A stretch of DNA of 10,091 bases from Methanocorpusculum sp. (GCA_017555685.1 JAFZFW010000148.1:1-10091), one strand, 5' to 3'. Positions 1-6,126 are shown, counted from the stretch's first letter. Numbers and translations are program-made. Notes: generated by a model not told the origin, from the sequence alone.

Positions 1-138
1 ACGGCAACCTGGGACCGCTGGCAGATGAGAGTTCACAAGAGACTCATCGACCTTGACGCAGATGAGCGTGCACTCCGTCAGCTGATGCGCATTCAGGTTC
101 CAAAAGATATCAGCATCGAGATTGTTCTCGAGAACTAA
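1..138 (+). CDS. rpsJ: 30S ribosomal protein S10, C-terminal part (5' end outside window)
   Basis: Reading frame 1 is open from the first base to a TAA at 136-138 and gives 45 residues. It contains [20 protein letters not shown] followed by [22 protein letters not shown], which is the conserved C-terminal part of archaeal S10, including the RVHKRLID segment and the final beta strand. S10 is a small-subunit protein of the 30S head; in archaea its gene commonly ends the str operon after the elongation factor 1A gene, so the upstream genes are probably translation genes outside the window. The gene is followed after about 13 bases by a stem-loop and T-rich tract that probably ends the operon. 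The start is not visible. Recognition is by motif memory, not by a search. Confidence 0.93.
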   Translation, partial: TATWDRWQMRVHKRLIDLDADERALRQLMRIQVPKDISIEIVLEN

Positions 139-151
139 AATGGAAATTGGC

Positions 152-179
152 GCGGGACTCCCGCACTATTTCTTTTCAA
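152..179 (+). terminator. Hairpin plus T-rich tract after rpsJ
   Basis: GCGGG at 152-156 and CCCGC at 160-164 form a perfect 5-bp GC stem with an ACT loop, followed directly by ACTATTTCTTTTC. T-rich DNA continues to about 217. This looks like a bacterial-style intrinsic terminator, although archaeal termination usually needs only the T tract. It fits the end of the ribosomal operon. Confidence 0.6.
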
Positions 180-219
180 AAGTTCTTTCTACTTTTCAGA
201 TTCTTCTTTGTTTATTCCA

Positions 220-264
220 ATCCGGTTCAATCATATCCGGTGTATTCATATCCGAATCATTTAG
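220..264. repeat. Degenerate 15-bp tandem repeat, three units
   Basis: ATCCGG or ATCCGA recurs at 220, 235 and 250, exactly 15 bases apart. Units one and two agree at 12 of 15 positions (ATCCGGTTCAATCAT and ATCCGGTGTATTCAT). The third is weaker after its first five bases. It lies in the gene-free stretch 180-276 between the convergent rpsJ and pilin operons. I see no coding or RNA gene there. Confidence 0.5.
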
Positions 265-276
265 TTCATACTGACA

Positions 277-666
277 TTACGCTCTTTTCAGTCCGTCATA
301 GAGGATGACTTCCCGCCCGGAAGATGTCCTGCCGACAATAGTAATAGTAGTTACTTTGTAATATGCAGTCAAATACAGAGCATCGCCGGTTTTCCAGACC
401 GTCCATTTTTCTCCGTTGATGCGGGTCTTATCAGTAATGTCTGTGCTCTTGGAATAGATGCGAATCTCTGACTGCAAAAGTGTATCTCCTCCGGCATGAT
501 ACAGATAGTTTGGTGATGCTGACTCCCGGAAGGATACTGTCGGCGCCGTGTCTGCAGTGTCCAGGACAAAGCAGGCGGCAAAAAGCGTCAGAACCCCTAC
601 AGCACCAGAGACCAGGGCAAAGAGCAGGAGTGTTCCCATCACCTCTGAGACAGCATCATCCTGCAT
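277..666 (-). CDS. Archaeal type IV pilin N-terminal domain protein (last gene of four-gene pilin-like operon)
   Basis: A 129-residue protein beginning MQDDAVSEVMGTLLLFALVS. A very short polar N-terminus is followed by one hydrophobic helix (about residues 10-32), the class III signal/pilin helix expected to be cut by the archaeal prepilin peptidase just after DDA and packed into a pilus core. The rest is beta-rich and contains YLYHAGGDTLLQSEIRIYSK, matching the H-x-GGD-x-L pattern I associate with archaeal pilins of the PF07790 type found in methanogens and halophiles. An ATG six bases upstream (672) is in frame, but GGAGGT at 675-680 is only 2 bases from it and 8 bases from the ATG at 666, so I choose 666. 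That start overlaps the previous gene's stop as TGATG. Expected location is the cell surface or membrane. The family call is fairly sure; the role in the filament is unknown. Confidence 0.8.
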   Translation of the reverse strand: MQDDAVSEVMGTLLLFALVSGAVGVLTLFAACFVLDTADTAPTVSFRESASPNYLYHAGGDTLLQSEIRIYSKSTDITDKTRINGEKWTVWKTGDALYLTAYYKVTTITIVGRTSSGREVILYDGLKRA

Positions 667-1403
667 CACCATGCACCTCCTGCTTCTACCGTACAGAACA
701 GTTCTGTTACCTGCACCGTCAAATCAGGAGCAGAAAGTACGGCAGTAACCCGGTCCGAACCGGACTGAATGGTAACGGTCAGCCCCTCCTGAAAGGAGAG
801 TTCAGTAAAGTACGCCTTCCAGAGTTGCTGAACCCAGGCATCCAGAGTACATACAGTCATCGTAATCGGACTTCCACTTACAGTCTCCATGCGGACACCG
901 GTTCCGGAGAATACAAACGGCACCGCAGCAGAAGAACCCCACGCAGCATCACCGGTGAACACCAGCAGTTCAAGAGACAGCACACCTGCTTCGTACTGGG
1001 TCTCCGGCGGCAGAATCCATGCCGCCCCTCCGCTGTCTTTCCGCCAGATTCCACCCGCAGTAATCCCCTGCGTGACCACCCCTGTCTGCAGTTCAAGACT
1101 GGTGAGCGGAATGCTATGGTCTTCAATCTGCAGCATACCGCGGTTTTCTGTTGTCAGAGTTCCTTTCGGGAACAGCACACCAAACGGGATAGTATGGAGA
1201 GACGGCTGCTTTGCGGATTCAGCCATGCCCAGTCGGGTTTTAATCAGCAGTGTCTGTGCATAATCCGCCTCTTCTTCTGCTGCGGCATGCTGTTCTGCCG
1301 GAAGCACCAGAAGCCCCCAGAGTCCGGCGGTTACAGCAATGGCTGCCAGAATCAGCAGGAAAGCGGCAGCAGATGATGTCCCGGCGTCGCGGTTGTGTGT
1401 CAT
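666..1403 (-). CDS. Pilin-like secreted protein, largest of the four, without the shared Glu (third gene of operon)
   Basis: A 245-residue protein with one hydrophobic helix near the N-terminus (about residues 10-33, AAAFLLILAAIAVTAGLWGL), then LPAEQHAAAEEEADYAQ, an amphipathic charged stretch, and a long beta-rich domain ending in residues EAGGAW. The helix aligns without gaps to those of the other operon members on the FLLI block, but where they have a glutamate three residues after the putative cleavage point this protein has serine (GTSSAAAFLLI). AKQPSL after the charged stretch matches AKNPSL in the upstream neighbour, so the two are probably paralogues. The start ATG at 1403 overlaps the preceding TGA as ATGA, with TGAGG about five bases upstream. 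It has the organisation of the archaeal pilin-like families around haloarchaeal pilus clusters (DUF7289-like, from memory). Its function is not known. Confidence 0.68.
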   Translation of the reverse strand: MTHNRDAGTSSAAAFLLILAAIAVTAGLWGLLVLPAEQHAAAEEEADYAQTLLIKTRLGMAESAKQPSLHTIPFGVLFPKGTLTTENRGMLQIEDHSIPLTSLELQTGVVTQGITAGGIWRKDSGGAAWILPPETQYEAGVLSLELLVFTGDAAWGSSAAVPFVFSGTGVRMETVSGSPITMTVCTLDAWVQQLWKAYFTELSFQEGLTVTIQSGSDRVTAVLSAPDLTVQVTELFCTVEAGGAW

Positions 1404-1942
1404 GTAAGCCTCAGTGAAAATATCTGGAAGGTCTGTCCTTCGTGTACGAACTCCCCCTGCCAGGAATATTCAATGCAAAATGTTCCAACGGTTTCCCGCT
1501 GTTCTGCGGTTGTCGAATCCACAACAATGCGGTATGATGAAGGCAGAATGCTCTTACTGTCCTTTTTCATGCCGGATGCACCAAGCGTGAGTTTGCATAC
1601 CCCGGTGGTGAAATCTTCTGCTTCATAGGTCAGAAACGCTTCATGATACGTGACGCCTGCATACATCACCGGTTTTCCATAGGTAAGCGAGAGCGAGTGG
1701 GAGCCGAACAGCGGAGCAGGTAATGTTTCTTTTCGCGTCAGCGACGGGTTTTTGGCAAGAGTCAGAAAATCTATGCCTTCTTTTATGCCGGCGAACCGAA
1801 ACAGCCGGTCTTCGCGCTCTTCCCGCGCCTGTTGTTCGAGAATATCCGGGAGCGCGGCGGCAGTGAAGACGGCCGCGAAGAGAATCACCAGAGAGAGGAT
1901 GAGCAGAAATCCGGTGATTTCCGAGAGAGCATCATCTCTCAC
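1400..1942 (-). CDS. Pilin-like secreted protein (second gene of operon)
   Basis: A 180-residue protein read from a GTG start, giving VRDDALSEITGFLLILSLVI. The frame runs further upstream, but GTG at 1942 is preferred because GGAGG lies 7 bases before it, it overlaps the previous stop as GTGA, and it puts the pilin motif at the N-terminus just as in the last gene of the operon. A single hydrophobic helix (about residues 10-31) ends in LPDILEQQAREEREDRLFRF, a charged helix, followed by FLTLAKNPSL and a beta-rich domain containing FGSHSLSLTYGK. DDALSEITG parallels DDAVSEVMG in the downstream pilin. It is probably membrane-anchored until processed by a prepilin peptidase, then assembled in or beneath a filament. 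The specific role is unknown; the family call rests on architecture. Confidence 0.68.
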   Translation of the reverse strand: MRDDALSEITGFLLILSLVILFAAVFTAAALPDILEQQAREEREDRLFRFAGIKEGIDFLTLAKNPSLTRKETLPAPLFGSHSLSLTYGKPVMYAGVTYHEAFLTYEAEDFTTGVCKLTLGASGMKKDSKSILPSSYRIVVDSTTAEQRETVGTFCIEYSWQGEFVHEGQTFQIFSLRLT

Positions 1943-2604
1943 GGCACAGCCTCCGCGGAAAAAGAGATTGTACAAAGGGTGATGGAAGATACTCCGGAGA
2001 GAACTGAACGCCAATATGCAGCCTGCGCCGAGTCTGCAACCCGGATGCCGGATACATCCTGATATTTTGTTCTCTGCTGGCAGGCTGCAGTTACCGCAAT
2101 TGGGGTGTTTGCCAGAATCACATCTGCCGCATCATTGGACACGACAAGAACTGCATGGGTGTCCCCAACAGCAGCCGGGAGAAGGGCGGCTTCGTCATAA
2201 AACACAGCGCCTCCTTCATAGAGCAGAGTCTGTTTTTCTGCATGGAAGGAAGGAGAGGTACAGGAGAGGGATGCCAGGAAAACCGTTTCCTGTCCTGCCG
2301 AGTGGTTGAAGGAAAGGGCAGTCCCCGGTCCGAAATATACAGTCGCAGCCGTTCCTGCATATCCGGCAGCTCTCGGGAGAAGGGTTTCGCAGATACTTGC
2401 AGGAGAGCCAGAACTCCAGAGCAGGTCGATGTCTGATTTGAGGCCGCAGAGCTCGTCAGTTATACTGCTCTGCTGTTTTTCCACAGCAGATGCTTCCAAA
2501 GCCGGCAGGACTGCAGTAGAATAGATACCGATTCCGGCAGCAAGAACTGCGATGATAAGGAGAAACGAGACAATCTCAGCAACAGCACATTCGGCGTTTC
2601 GCAC
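1939..2604 (-). CDS. Pilin-like secreted protein (first gene of operon)
   Basis: A 221-residue protein read from a GTG start: VRNAECAVAEIVSFLLIIAV. The helix (about residues 8-32) leads into LPALEASAVEKQQSSITDEL and LCGLKSDIDLLWSSGSP, a charged helix of the kind seen in its two neighbours, then a beta-rich domain with YFGPGTALSFNH, comparable to FGSHSLSLTYGK in the next gene. The frame extends to a TTG at 2625, but that codon lies upstream of the transcription start predicted from the TATA-like element at 2629-2640. GTG at 2604 would be almost leaderless and puts the pilin motif at the very N-terminus. It has cysteines at residues 6, about 53 and about 74, unusual beside its relatives. Probable paralogue of the next two genes; function unknown. 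Confidence 0.65.
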   Translation of the reverse strand: MRNAECAVAEIVSFLLIIAVLAAGIGIYSTAVLPALEASAVEKQQSSITDELCGLKSDIDLLWSSGSPASICETLLPRAAGYAGTAATVYFGPGTALSFNHSAGQETVFLASLSCTSPSFHAEKQTLLYEGGAVFYDEAALLPAAVGDTHAVLVVSNDAADVILANTPIAVTAACQQRTKYQDVSGIRVADSAQAAYWRSVLSGVSSITLCTISFSAEAVP

Positions 2605-2620
2605 AATAAAAAAGAGTTGA

Positions 2621-2645
2621 TGCAAAGAGATATGTACTTTTTGCA
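2621..2645. promoter_or_regulatory. Inverted repeat spanning the pilin operon TATA region (operator candidate)
   Basis: TGCAAA at 2621-2626 and TTTGCA at 2640-2645 are exact inverted copies separated by 13 bases that hold the TATA-like element. Eight of 12 half-site positions are symmetric over the full 25 bases. A dimeric regulator bound here would block TBP access. The dyad is visible directly; its function is inferred. Confidence 0.4.
2629..2640 (-). promoter_or_regulatory. Putative TATA box of the pilin-like operon
   Basis: On the minus strand the bases read AAAGTACATATC. The centre is about 28 bases upstream of GTG at 2604, so transcription would start a few bases before that codon. The TATA match is imperfect, and no better candidate lies in the 87-base gap after rfcL. 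Confidence 0.45.
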
Positions 2646-2667
2646 GTCATAATGTGAACATTTTGAC
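2646..2667. promoter_or_regulatory. 22-bp near-perfect palindrome upstream of the pilin operon promoter (operator candidate)
   Basis: GTCA-T-AATGT-GA-ACATT-T-TGAC: 9 of 11 base pairs of the dyad are symmetric. It abuts the dyad at 2621-2645 and lies just upstream of the TATA element, about 25 bases downstream of the rfcL stop. Its length suits a homodimeric helix-turn-helix regulator. A role as a hairpin in the rfcL 3' end is less likely, because the T7 tract for termination comes before it. Confidence 0.45.
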
Positions 2668-2674
2668 ACCAAAG

Positions 2675-2681
2675 AAAAAAA
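2675..2681 (-). terminator. T7 tract after rfcL
   Basis: On the minus strand the sequence runs TTTTTTTCTTTGG from about 11 bases after the rfcL stop. Oligo-T in the non-template strand is the usual archaeal terminator, and there is no stable stem directly before it. Confidence 0.5.
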
Positions 2682-2691
2682 TGAGAGGAAA

Positions 2692-4137
2692 TTAGAAGAA
2701 ATCCAGGGTTGCCTGCGTTGCCGCGGGCTTCTTTTCGACCGGTTTTTCCTCTTCAACAACCGCAACAGTCTCCGGCGCCGGGGCAGGCACCTGCGCGGCT
2801 GCCGCCTCTGCTTCTGCCTTTTTCAGAGCTTCTTCTAAGTCAGCCTTCTTTCGTGCCTCCGCCTTCTTTGCCGCGGCCGCCTTCTTTACCTTAATCTCCC
2901 GCTCTTTTGCCGCCTTCTGCACTGCCTTGAATGCCGCTGCTGCCCGCGTCTTATCATGGAGCAGAACCGTCATCTGATCGGCATCAAGATTGTGCCTCTC
3001 GCAGAATGCCTCCGAATCAGCCTCGGCAACCCGGGATAACAGATCAATATACTCAGCCTGCACCTGTGCGTCCGGGATAGAGTACCCCTCGGCAAGAGCC
3101 GCGGAAAGCGTTCTGCGCACCGTCTTCTGCTTCTTTGCCGTCGCCATCCGCTTCCAGCGGGAAGGAGGCATTACCCGCGGGCGGTAGCCGGTCGCCTCCT
3201 CTTCCGAAGCAACACCGACCGTCATCAGGGCTGTTGCATACCGCCAGAGCGTATAGTACTGGCGCGTCATTGTCCGTCCCAGATACACATCCGCTTTACT
3301 TACCCGGCGGTACGCACGGATTCTGCGCTTCCGATCCGGAATCTGGGAGACAGCCTCCTCCACCCACTGGACAACATAATCCGGCTTTTCCTCGCACTCG
3401 CGGGAAAGCTTCATCAGACGGTCGTCAGACGTTCCGGCAGACACAGCGGCAACCAGATCAAAAATCGTTGCACGCTCATCCTTTTGTGCAGTAGAAACCC
3501 CGTCTGCGGAAAGTGAATCACGGCCGGCGGCAGAGCCGAAGAGCATATTGACTGCACTGCGCATATCTCCTGCAGCACTTGCGGCAATCTCGGAGAGTGC
3601 ATCCTCTCCGCAGGCGACATGCTCTAACACACAAATCTCCTTCATGCGCTTTGCAAGCGTCGAAGAAGTGATTGCGCGGAACTGTACCGTCTCGCAGATA
3701 CGGCGGATTGAGTCAGACACCCCGTAGGCATCGTTTGCGATTAACAGAACCGGCTGTTTGGCAGTCTTGAGCAGATCCGCAATTGCCCGCGCGCCTCCTC
3801 TGTCTGCGTTTCCTTCGAGATTATCTGCTTCATCGATGATAATCATCTTTCTGGATGCACCAAAGAGACTTGCCGTCGTCGCGGAATTTCCGGCAATGCG
3901 CTCAATAACCGCCTTCGTTCTGGCATCTGACGCATTCAGTTCCAGAACCTCCCAGTCCATATCGCGGGCAAGAGCCAGTGCCGCAGAAGTCTTGCCGATA
4001 CCCGGCTTTCCGATTAACAGAAGCGGTGCCGAGTCAGCAGACCAGGTCTGCGCCCAGAGAGCCATCTGTTTCACTGCTGCGGCATTTCCCAGAATCTCAT
4101 CAAGATGCTGCGGCCGGTACTTCTCTGCCCAATCCAT
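2692..4137 (-). CDS. rfcL: Replication factor C large subunit (clamp loader)
   Basis: A 481-residue AAA+ protein that, with RfcS, opens the PCNA ring and loads it onto primed DNA. MDWAEKYRP opens the protein; Walker A GKPGIGKT is at residues 43-50 and Walker B MIIIDEAD at 98-105, followed by the lid and collar regions. The last ~80 residues are Lys/Ala/Glu-rich (coiled-coil-like), then a Pro/Val/Glu linker and a C-terminal QATLDFF, a short PCNA-interacting (PIP) motif. In-frame ATGs also exist at 4146 and 4209. The one at 4137 is chosen because methanogen RfcL proteins begin here and because a TATA box at 4161-4170 predicts a start at about 4137-4141, i.e. a leaderless message. There is no Shine-Dalgarno sequence upstream. 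It is divergent from the marker 2 gene. Confidence 0.93.
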   Translation of the reverse strand: MDWAEKYRPQHLDEILGNAAAVKQMALWAQTWSADSAPLLLIGKPGIGKTSAALALARDMDWEVLELNASDARTKAVIERIAGNSATTASLFGASRKMIIIDEADNLEGNADRGGARAIADLLKTAKQPVLLIANDAYGVSDSIRRICETVQFRAITSSTLAKRMKEICVLEHVACGEDALSEIAASAAGDMRSAVNMLFGSAAGRDSLSADGVSTAQKDERATIFDLVAAVSAGTSDDRLMKLSRECEEKPDYVVQWVEEAVSQIPDRKRRIRAYRRVSKADVYLGRTMTRQYYTLWRYATALMTVGVASEEEATGYRPRVMPPSRWKRMATAKKQKTVRRTLSAALAEGYSIPDAQVQAEYIDLLSRVAEADSEAFCERHNLDADQMTVLLHDKTRAAAAFKAVQKAAKEREIKVKKAAAAKKAEARKKADLEEALKKAEAEAAAAQVPAPAPETVAVVEEEKPVEKKPAATQATLDFF

Positions 4138-4160
4138 ATTACTCATATATTGGAAGTCAG

Positions 4161-4170
4161 GGATTATAAA
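4161..4170 (-). promoter_or_regulatory. TATA box of rfcL
   Basis: The minus strand reads TTTATAATCC, centred about 29 bases before the ATG at 4137. This spacing supports leaderless transcription of rfcL and excludes the two upstream in-frame ATGs as main starts. Confidence 0.6.
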
Positions 4171-4215
4171 TGGCAGGAATGGCATCATGAGATGCGAACC
4201 GTACAACATATTATC

Positions 4216-4227
4216 CCTTTAGAAAGG
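4216..4227. promoter_or_regulatory. Short palindrome just upstream of the marker 2 TATA box
   Basis: CCTTT-AG-AAAGG is a perfect 5-bp inverted repeat with a 2-base centre. It directly precedes the TATA box at 4231 and lies between the two divergent promoters. It could be a regulator site or chance; a 12-bp palindrome is weak evidence. Confidence 0.25.
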
Positions 4228-4238
4228 AAATATATATC
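4226..4238 (+). promoter_or_regulatory. BRE/TATA box of the marker 2 - mtxX operon
   Basis: GGAAATATATATC is a purine-rich BRE-like stretch followed by TATATATC. A start about 25 bases downstream (near 4260) would leave a leader of about 30 bases, which contains the GGTGA ribosome-binding site at 4280-4284, 7 bases before the ATG. Confidence 0.65.
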
Positions 4239-4246
4239 CACAATTC

Positions 4247-4278
4247 GAGGGAAGCATATCACCCGCGAAATTTCCCTC
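4247..4278. promoter_or_regulatory. Inverted repeat across the marker 2 transcription start and leader
   Basis: GAGGGAA at 4247-4253 and TTCCCTC at 4272-4278 are perfect 7-base inverted copies 18 bases apart, the second ending 2 bases before the GGTGA ribosome-binding site. If transcription starts near 4260 the first arm is not in the RNA, so this would be a DNA site. If it starts further upstream, a leader hairpin next to the ribosome-binding site is possible. Confidence 0.3.
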
Positions 4279-4291
4279 CGGTGAATTCACA

Positions 4292-5278
4292 ATGCAGTCA
4301 GATAACTATACCCCCGCGTCTGTTGCGGCAGCCGTCAAAAAATACGACGGCGTCCGCAGAAAGCAGGCAATCGGCTCACTGGTAAAAACTCTCCATATCG
4401 ATAATCTGGATGTTATCGCATCCTACGGAGAGGATGCCGCAGTCATTCAGAACGGAAGAACCGCTCTCCTCCTTGCCGCAGACGGTATCTGGAATAAACT
4501 CATGGATATCGATCCGTACTGGGCAGGATACTGTGCGATTCTGGTAAATGTCCACGACATCGCCGCAATGGGCGGAAGACCTGTTGCGATGGTAGATATC
4601 CTCTCTGCCTCGGATGATGAGATTATGGCACAGGTTACCAGCGGTATGCGGGATGCCGCAAATGCATTTAATGTGCCGGTTGTCGGCGGACACCTTCACC
4701 CGGATGCACCATACAATGTCATCGATGTCTCCATCTTAGGTGTTGCCGACCTCGAAAACGTCATCTACAGCAGCACGGCAAACGTCGGCGACTCGATTAT
4801 TATGGCAATCGACTTAAACGGCAGAATCCACCCAAGCGCACGCATGAACTGGGACTCTGTGACACAGAAGACCCCGGAGGTTCTGCAAAAGCAGCTCGGT
4901 GTAATGAAGGAGTTAGGCGAGCACCACCTCTTAACTGCCGGAAAGGACATCTCTAATCCGGGAGTGCTTGGAACACTCGGTATGCTTCTGGAAGCATCCG
5001 GCGTCGGCGGAGTTGTCGATCTGCCGTCCATTCCAACCCCGGATCTTGACCTGCACGGCATCACCTTTGAGGAATGGGTCAGAATGTACCCGGGAATGGG
5101 CTTTATCATGACCACCGACAAGGACTCTGTTATGCAGGTCTGCCGCAAATTCCGTGAGGCGGGAATGGCAGCCCAGGTCATCGGAACGGTTGTCAAAGAG
5201 CGCAGTTTAACGCTCACCAAAGGCGAGGAAAAAGCCACCATCTTTAACTTCTGCTCAGAAGGCATTACCAATATATGA
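4292..5278 (+). CDS. Methanogenesis marker protein 2 (AIR synthase/SelD/ThiL-like)
   Basis: A 328-residue protein of the PurM/SelD/ThiL ATP-binding superfamily. Residues 46-52, GEDAAVI, correspond to the family's N-terminal GDDAA-type ATP/phosphate site. NVHDIAAMGGRPVAMVDIL and VVGGHLHPDAPYNVIDVSIL (about residues 85-160) match the core dimer domain, and a C-terminal domain contains ISNPGVLGTLGMLLEASG. I recognise the sequence as the methanogen-restricted marker 2 family (TIGR03267, from memory), about 320-330 residues long, so this one is full length. The reaction is not known; relatives form phosphorylated intermediates using ATP. The start ATG has GGTGA 7 bases upstream and a good TATA box near 4231. 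Its stop overlaps the start of the marker 4 gene, so both are almost surely co-translated. It acts presumably in the cytoplasm. Confidence 0.88.
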   Translation: MQSDNYTPASVAAAVKKYDGVRRKQAIGSLVKTLHIDNLDVIASYGEDAAVIQNGRTALLLAADGIWNKLMDIDPYWAGYCAILVNVHDIAAMGGRPVAMVDILSASDDEIMAQVTSGMRDAANAFNVPVVGGHLHPDAPYNVIDVSILGVADLENVIYSSTANVGDSIIMAIDLNGRIHPSARMNWDSVTQKTPEVLQKQLGVMKELGEHHLLTAGKDISNPGVLGTLGMLLEASGVGGVVDLPSIPTPDLDLHGITFEEWVRMYPGMGFIMTTDKDSVMQVCRKFREAGMAAQVIGTVVKERSLTLTKGEEKATIFNFCSEGITNI

Positions 5279-6033
5279 AAATTGGAATCGGCTGCGGTGT
5301 CTCTCCGGAAAAAGTGGTGCAAAGCGCGGGAAATGCAGCATCTCCGGAGATTGAAATCATCTGCTACGCCAAAGAGGGAACGGAGCTTTCCGCTCCCGAA
5401 GGCGTATCTCTTTTGTACTCTGCGTACCCGGAGCGTGCACTGGTAGAGGATTTGCATGCGAAAAAGATTGACGCGGCAATCCGCGGATCGCTTCCGGCAA
5501 ATGAGACGTTAAAGTATCTGAAATCGGTCTATGGTGTCGACCGTCTGGAACGCATTGCTCTCCTGGAAACTGCTGCCGGACAGAAGTTCCTCTTCGCTCC
5601 GGTCGGTGTTGACGAAGGATGGACGGTTGCAGAGAAGGTCTCGTTTGTCGAAGACGGCAGACGTCTTGCAAAAGCACTCGGACTGCCTGAAAAGGCAGTG
5701 ATTCTCTCCGGCGGACGGTTAGGCGATATCGGACGCCACGATGCAGTGGATAAAACCATCCGGGACGCAGAAGAGGCAGCACAGATTTCCGGTGCAGTGC
5801 ACGGGGAGATTTTAATCGAGGATGCCGCAGCGGATGCAGGAGTCATCATCGCCCCGGACGGCATCTCCGGAAACCTGATTTTCCGGACGCTGGTCTTTTT
5901 AGGCGGCGGAACCGGCCACGGGGCGCTTATTGTAAACATCAGAGACATATTTATGGACAGTTCGCGCGCATCGTCCGGATACGAGGAAATCATTTCTCTT
6001 ACTGCACGCGTCGTTTTGGAAAATATCCGATAA
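5275..6033 (+). CDS. mtxX: Methanogenesis marker protein 4 / MtxX (phosphate acetyl/butyryltransferase-like)
   Basis: A 252-residue protein starting MKIGIGCGVSPEKVVQSAGN and containing AGQKFLFAPVGVDEGWTV, VILSGGRLGDIGRHDAVDKT and a C-terminal GGGTGHGALIVNIRDIFMDS. This is the pattern of the methanogen marker 4 family, also annotated as MtxX, a putative methyltransferase-associated subunit that resembles phosphotransacetylases (PTA/PTB fold). Length is typical. The biochemical role is unproven; the methyltransferase name goes back to its genomic association, and the fold suggests binding of an acyl- or phospho-compound. ATG at 5275 overlaps the marker 2 stop as ATGA, so translational coupling is likely. 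After the stop come two small abutting hairpins and a T5 run that probably end the operon. Confidence 0.85.
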   Translation: MKIGIGCGVSPEKVVQSAGNAASPEIEIICYAKEGTELSAPEGVSLLYSAYPERALVEDLHAKKIDAAIRGSLPANETLKYLKSVYGVDRLERIALLETAAGQKFLFAPVGVDEGWTVAEKVSFVEDGRRLAKALGLPEKAVILSGGRLGDIGRHDAVDKTIRDAEEAAQISGAVHGEILIEDAAADAGVIIAPDGISGNLIFRTLVFLGGGTGHGALIVNIRDIFMDSSRASSGYEEIISLTARVVLENIR

Positions 6034-6084
6034 TTTCTCCCAAATATACAATTAAAGCGATATTTATACAGATTCATCAATCAA

Positions 6085-6126
6085 GGCGAGAATTTCGCCG
6101 GAATCTACCATTCCCCGAATATTTTT
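6085..6126 (+). terminator. Two abutting 5-bp hairpins followed by T5, after mtxX
   Basis: GGCGA-GAATT-TCGCC (6085-6099) is followed without a gap by GGAAT-CTACC-ATTCC (6100-6114), then a T5 run at 6122-6126. Both stems are perfect, with 5-nt loops. They lie about 50 bases after the mtxX stop and 40-80 bases before the histone TATA box, so they could instead be regulatory sites for the histone gene. Confidence 0.4.

Noticed and set aside
480..1376. 298-codon open frame on the plus strand
   Set aside because: It is antisense to the pilin-like genes, its translation is rich in Arg/Pro/Gln/Cys/His with no recognisable domain, and the minus strand explains the region with overlapping genes and ribosome-binding sites.
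2604..2625. TTG start giving seven more residues to the first pilin-like protein
   Set aside because: No ribosome-binding site, lies upstream of the predicted transcription start, and the GTG at 2604 matches the N-terminal layout of the other pilin-like proteins.
4138..4209. Longer RfcL start (24 more residues)
   Set aside because: The extension is a poorly conserved-looking hydrophobic stretch that crosses the rfcL TATA box; MDWAEKYRP is the usual N-terminus.
4765..5457. 230-codon open frame on the minus strand
   Set aside because: It lies opposite the marker 2 and marker 4 genes, which are clearly recognised; its Ser/Arg-rich sequence is typical of antisense shadow frames.
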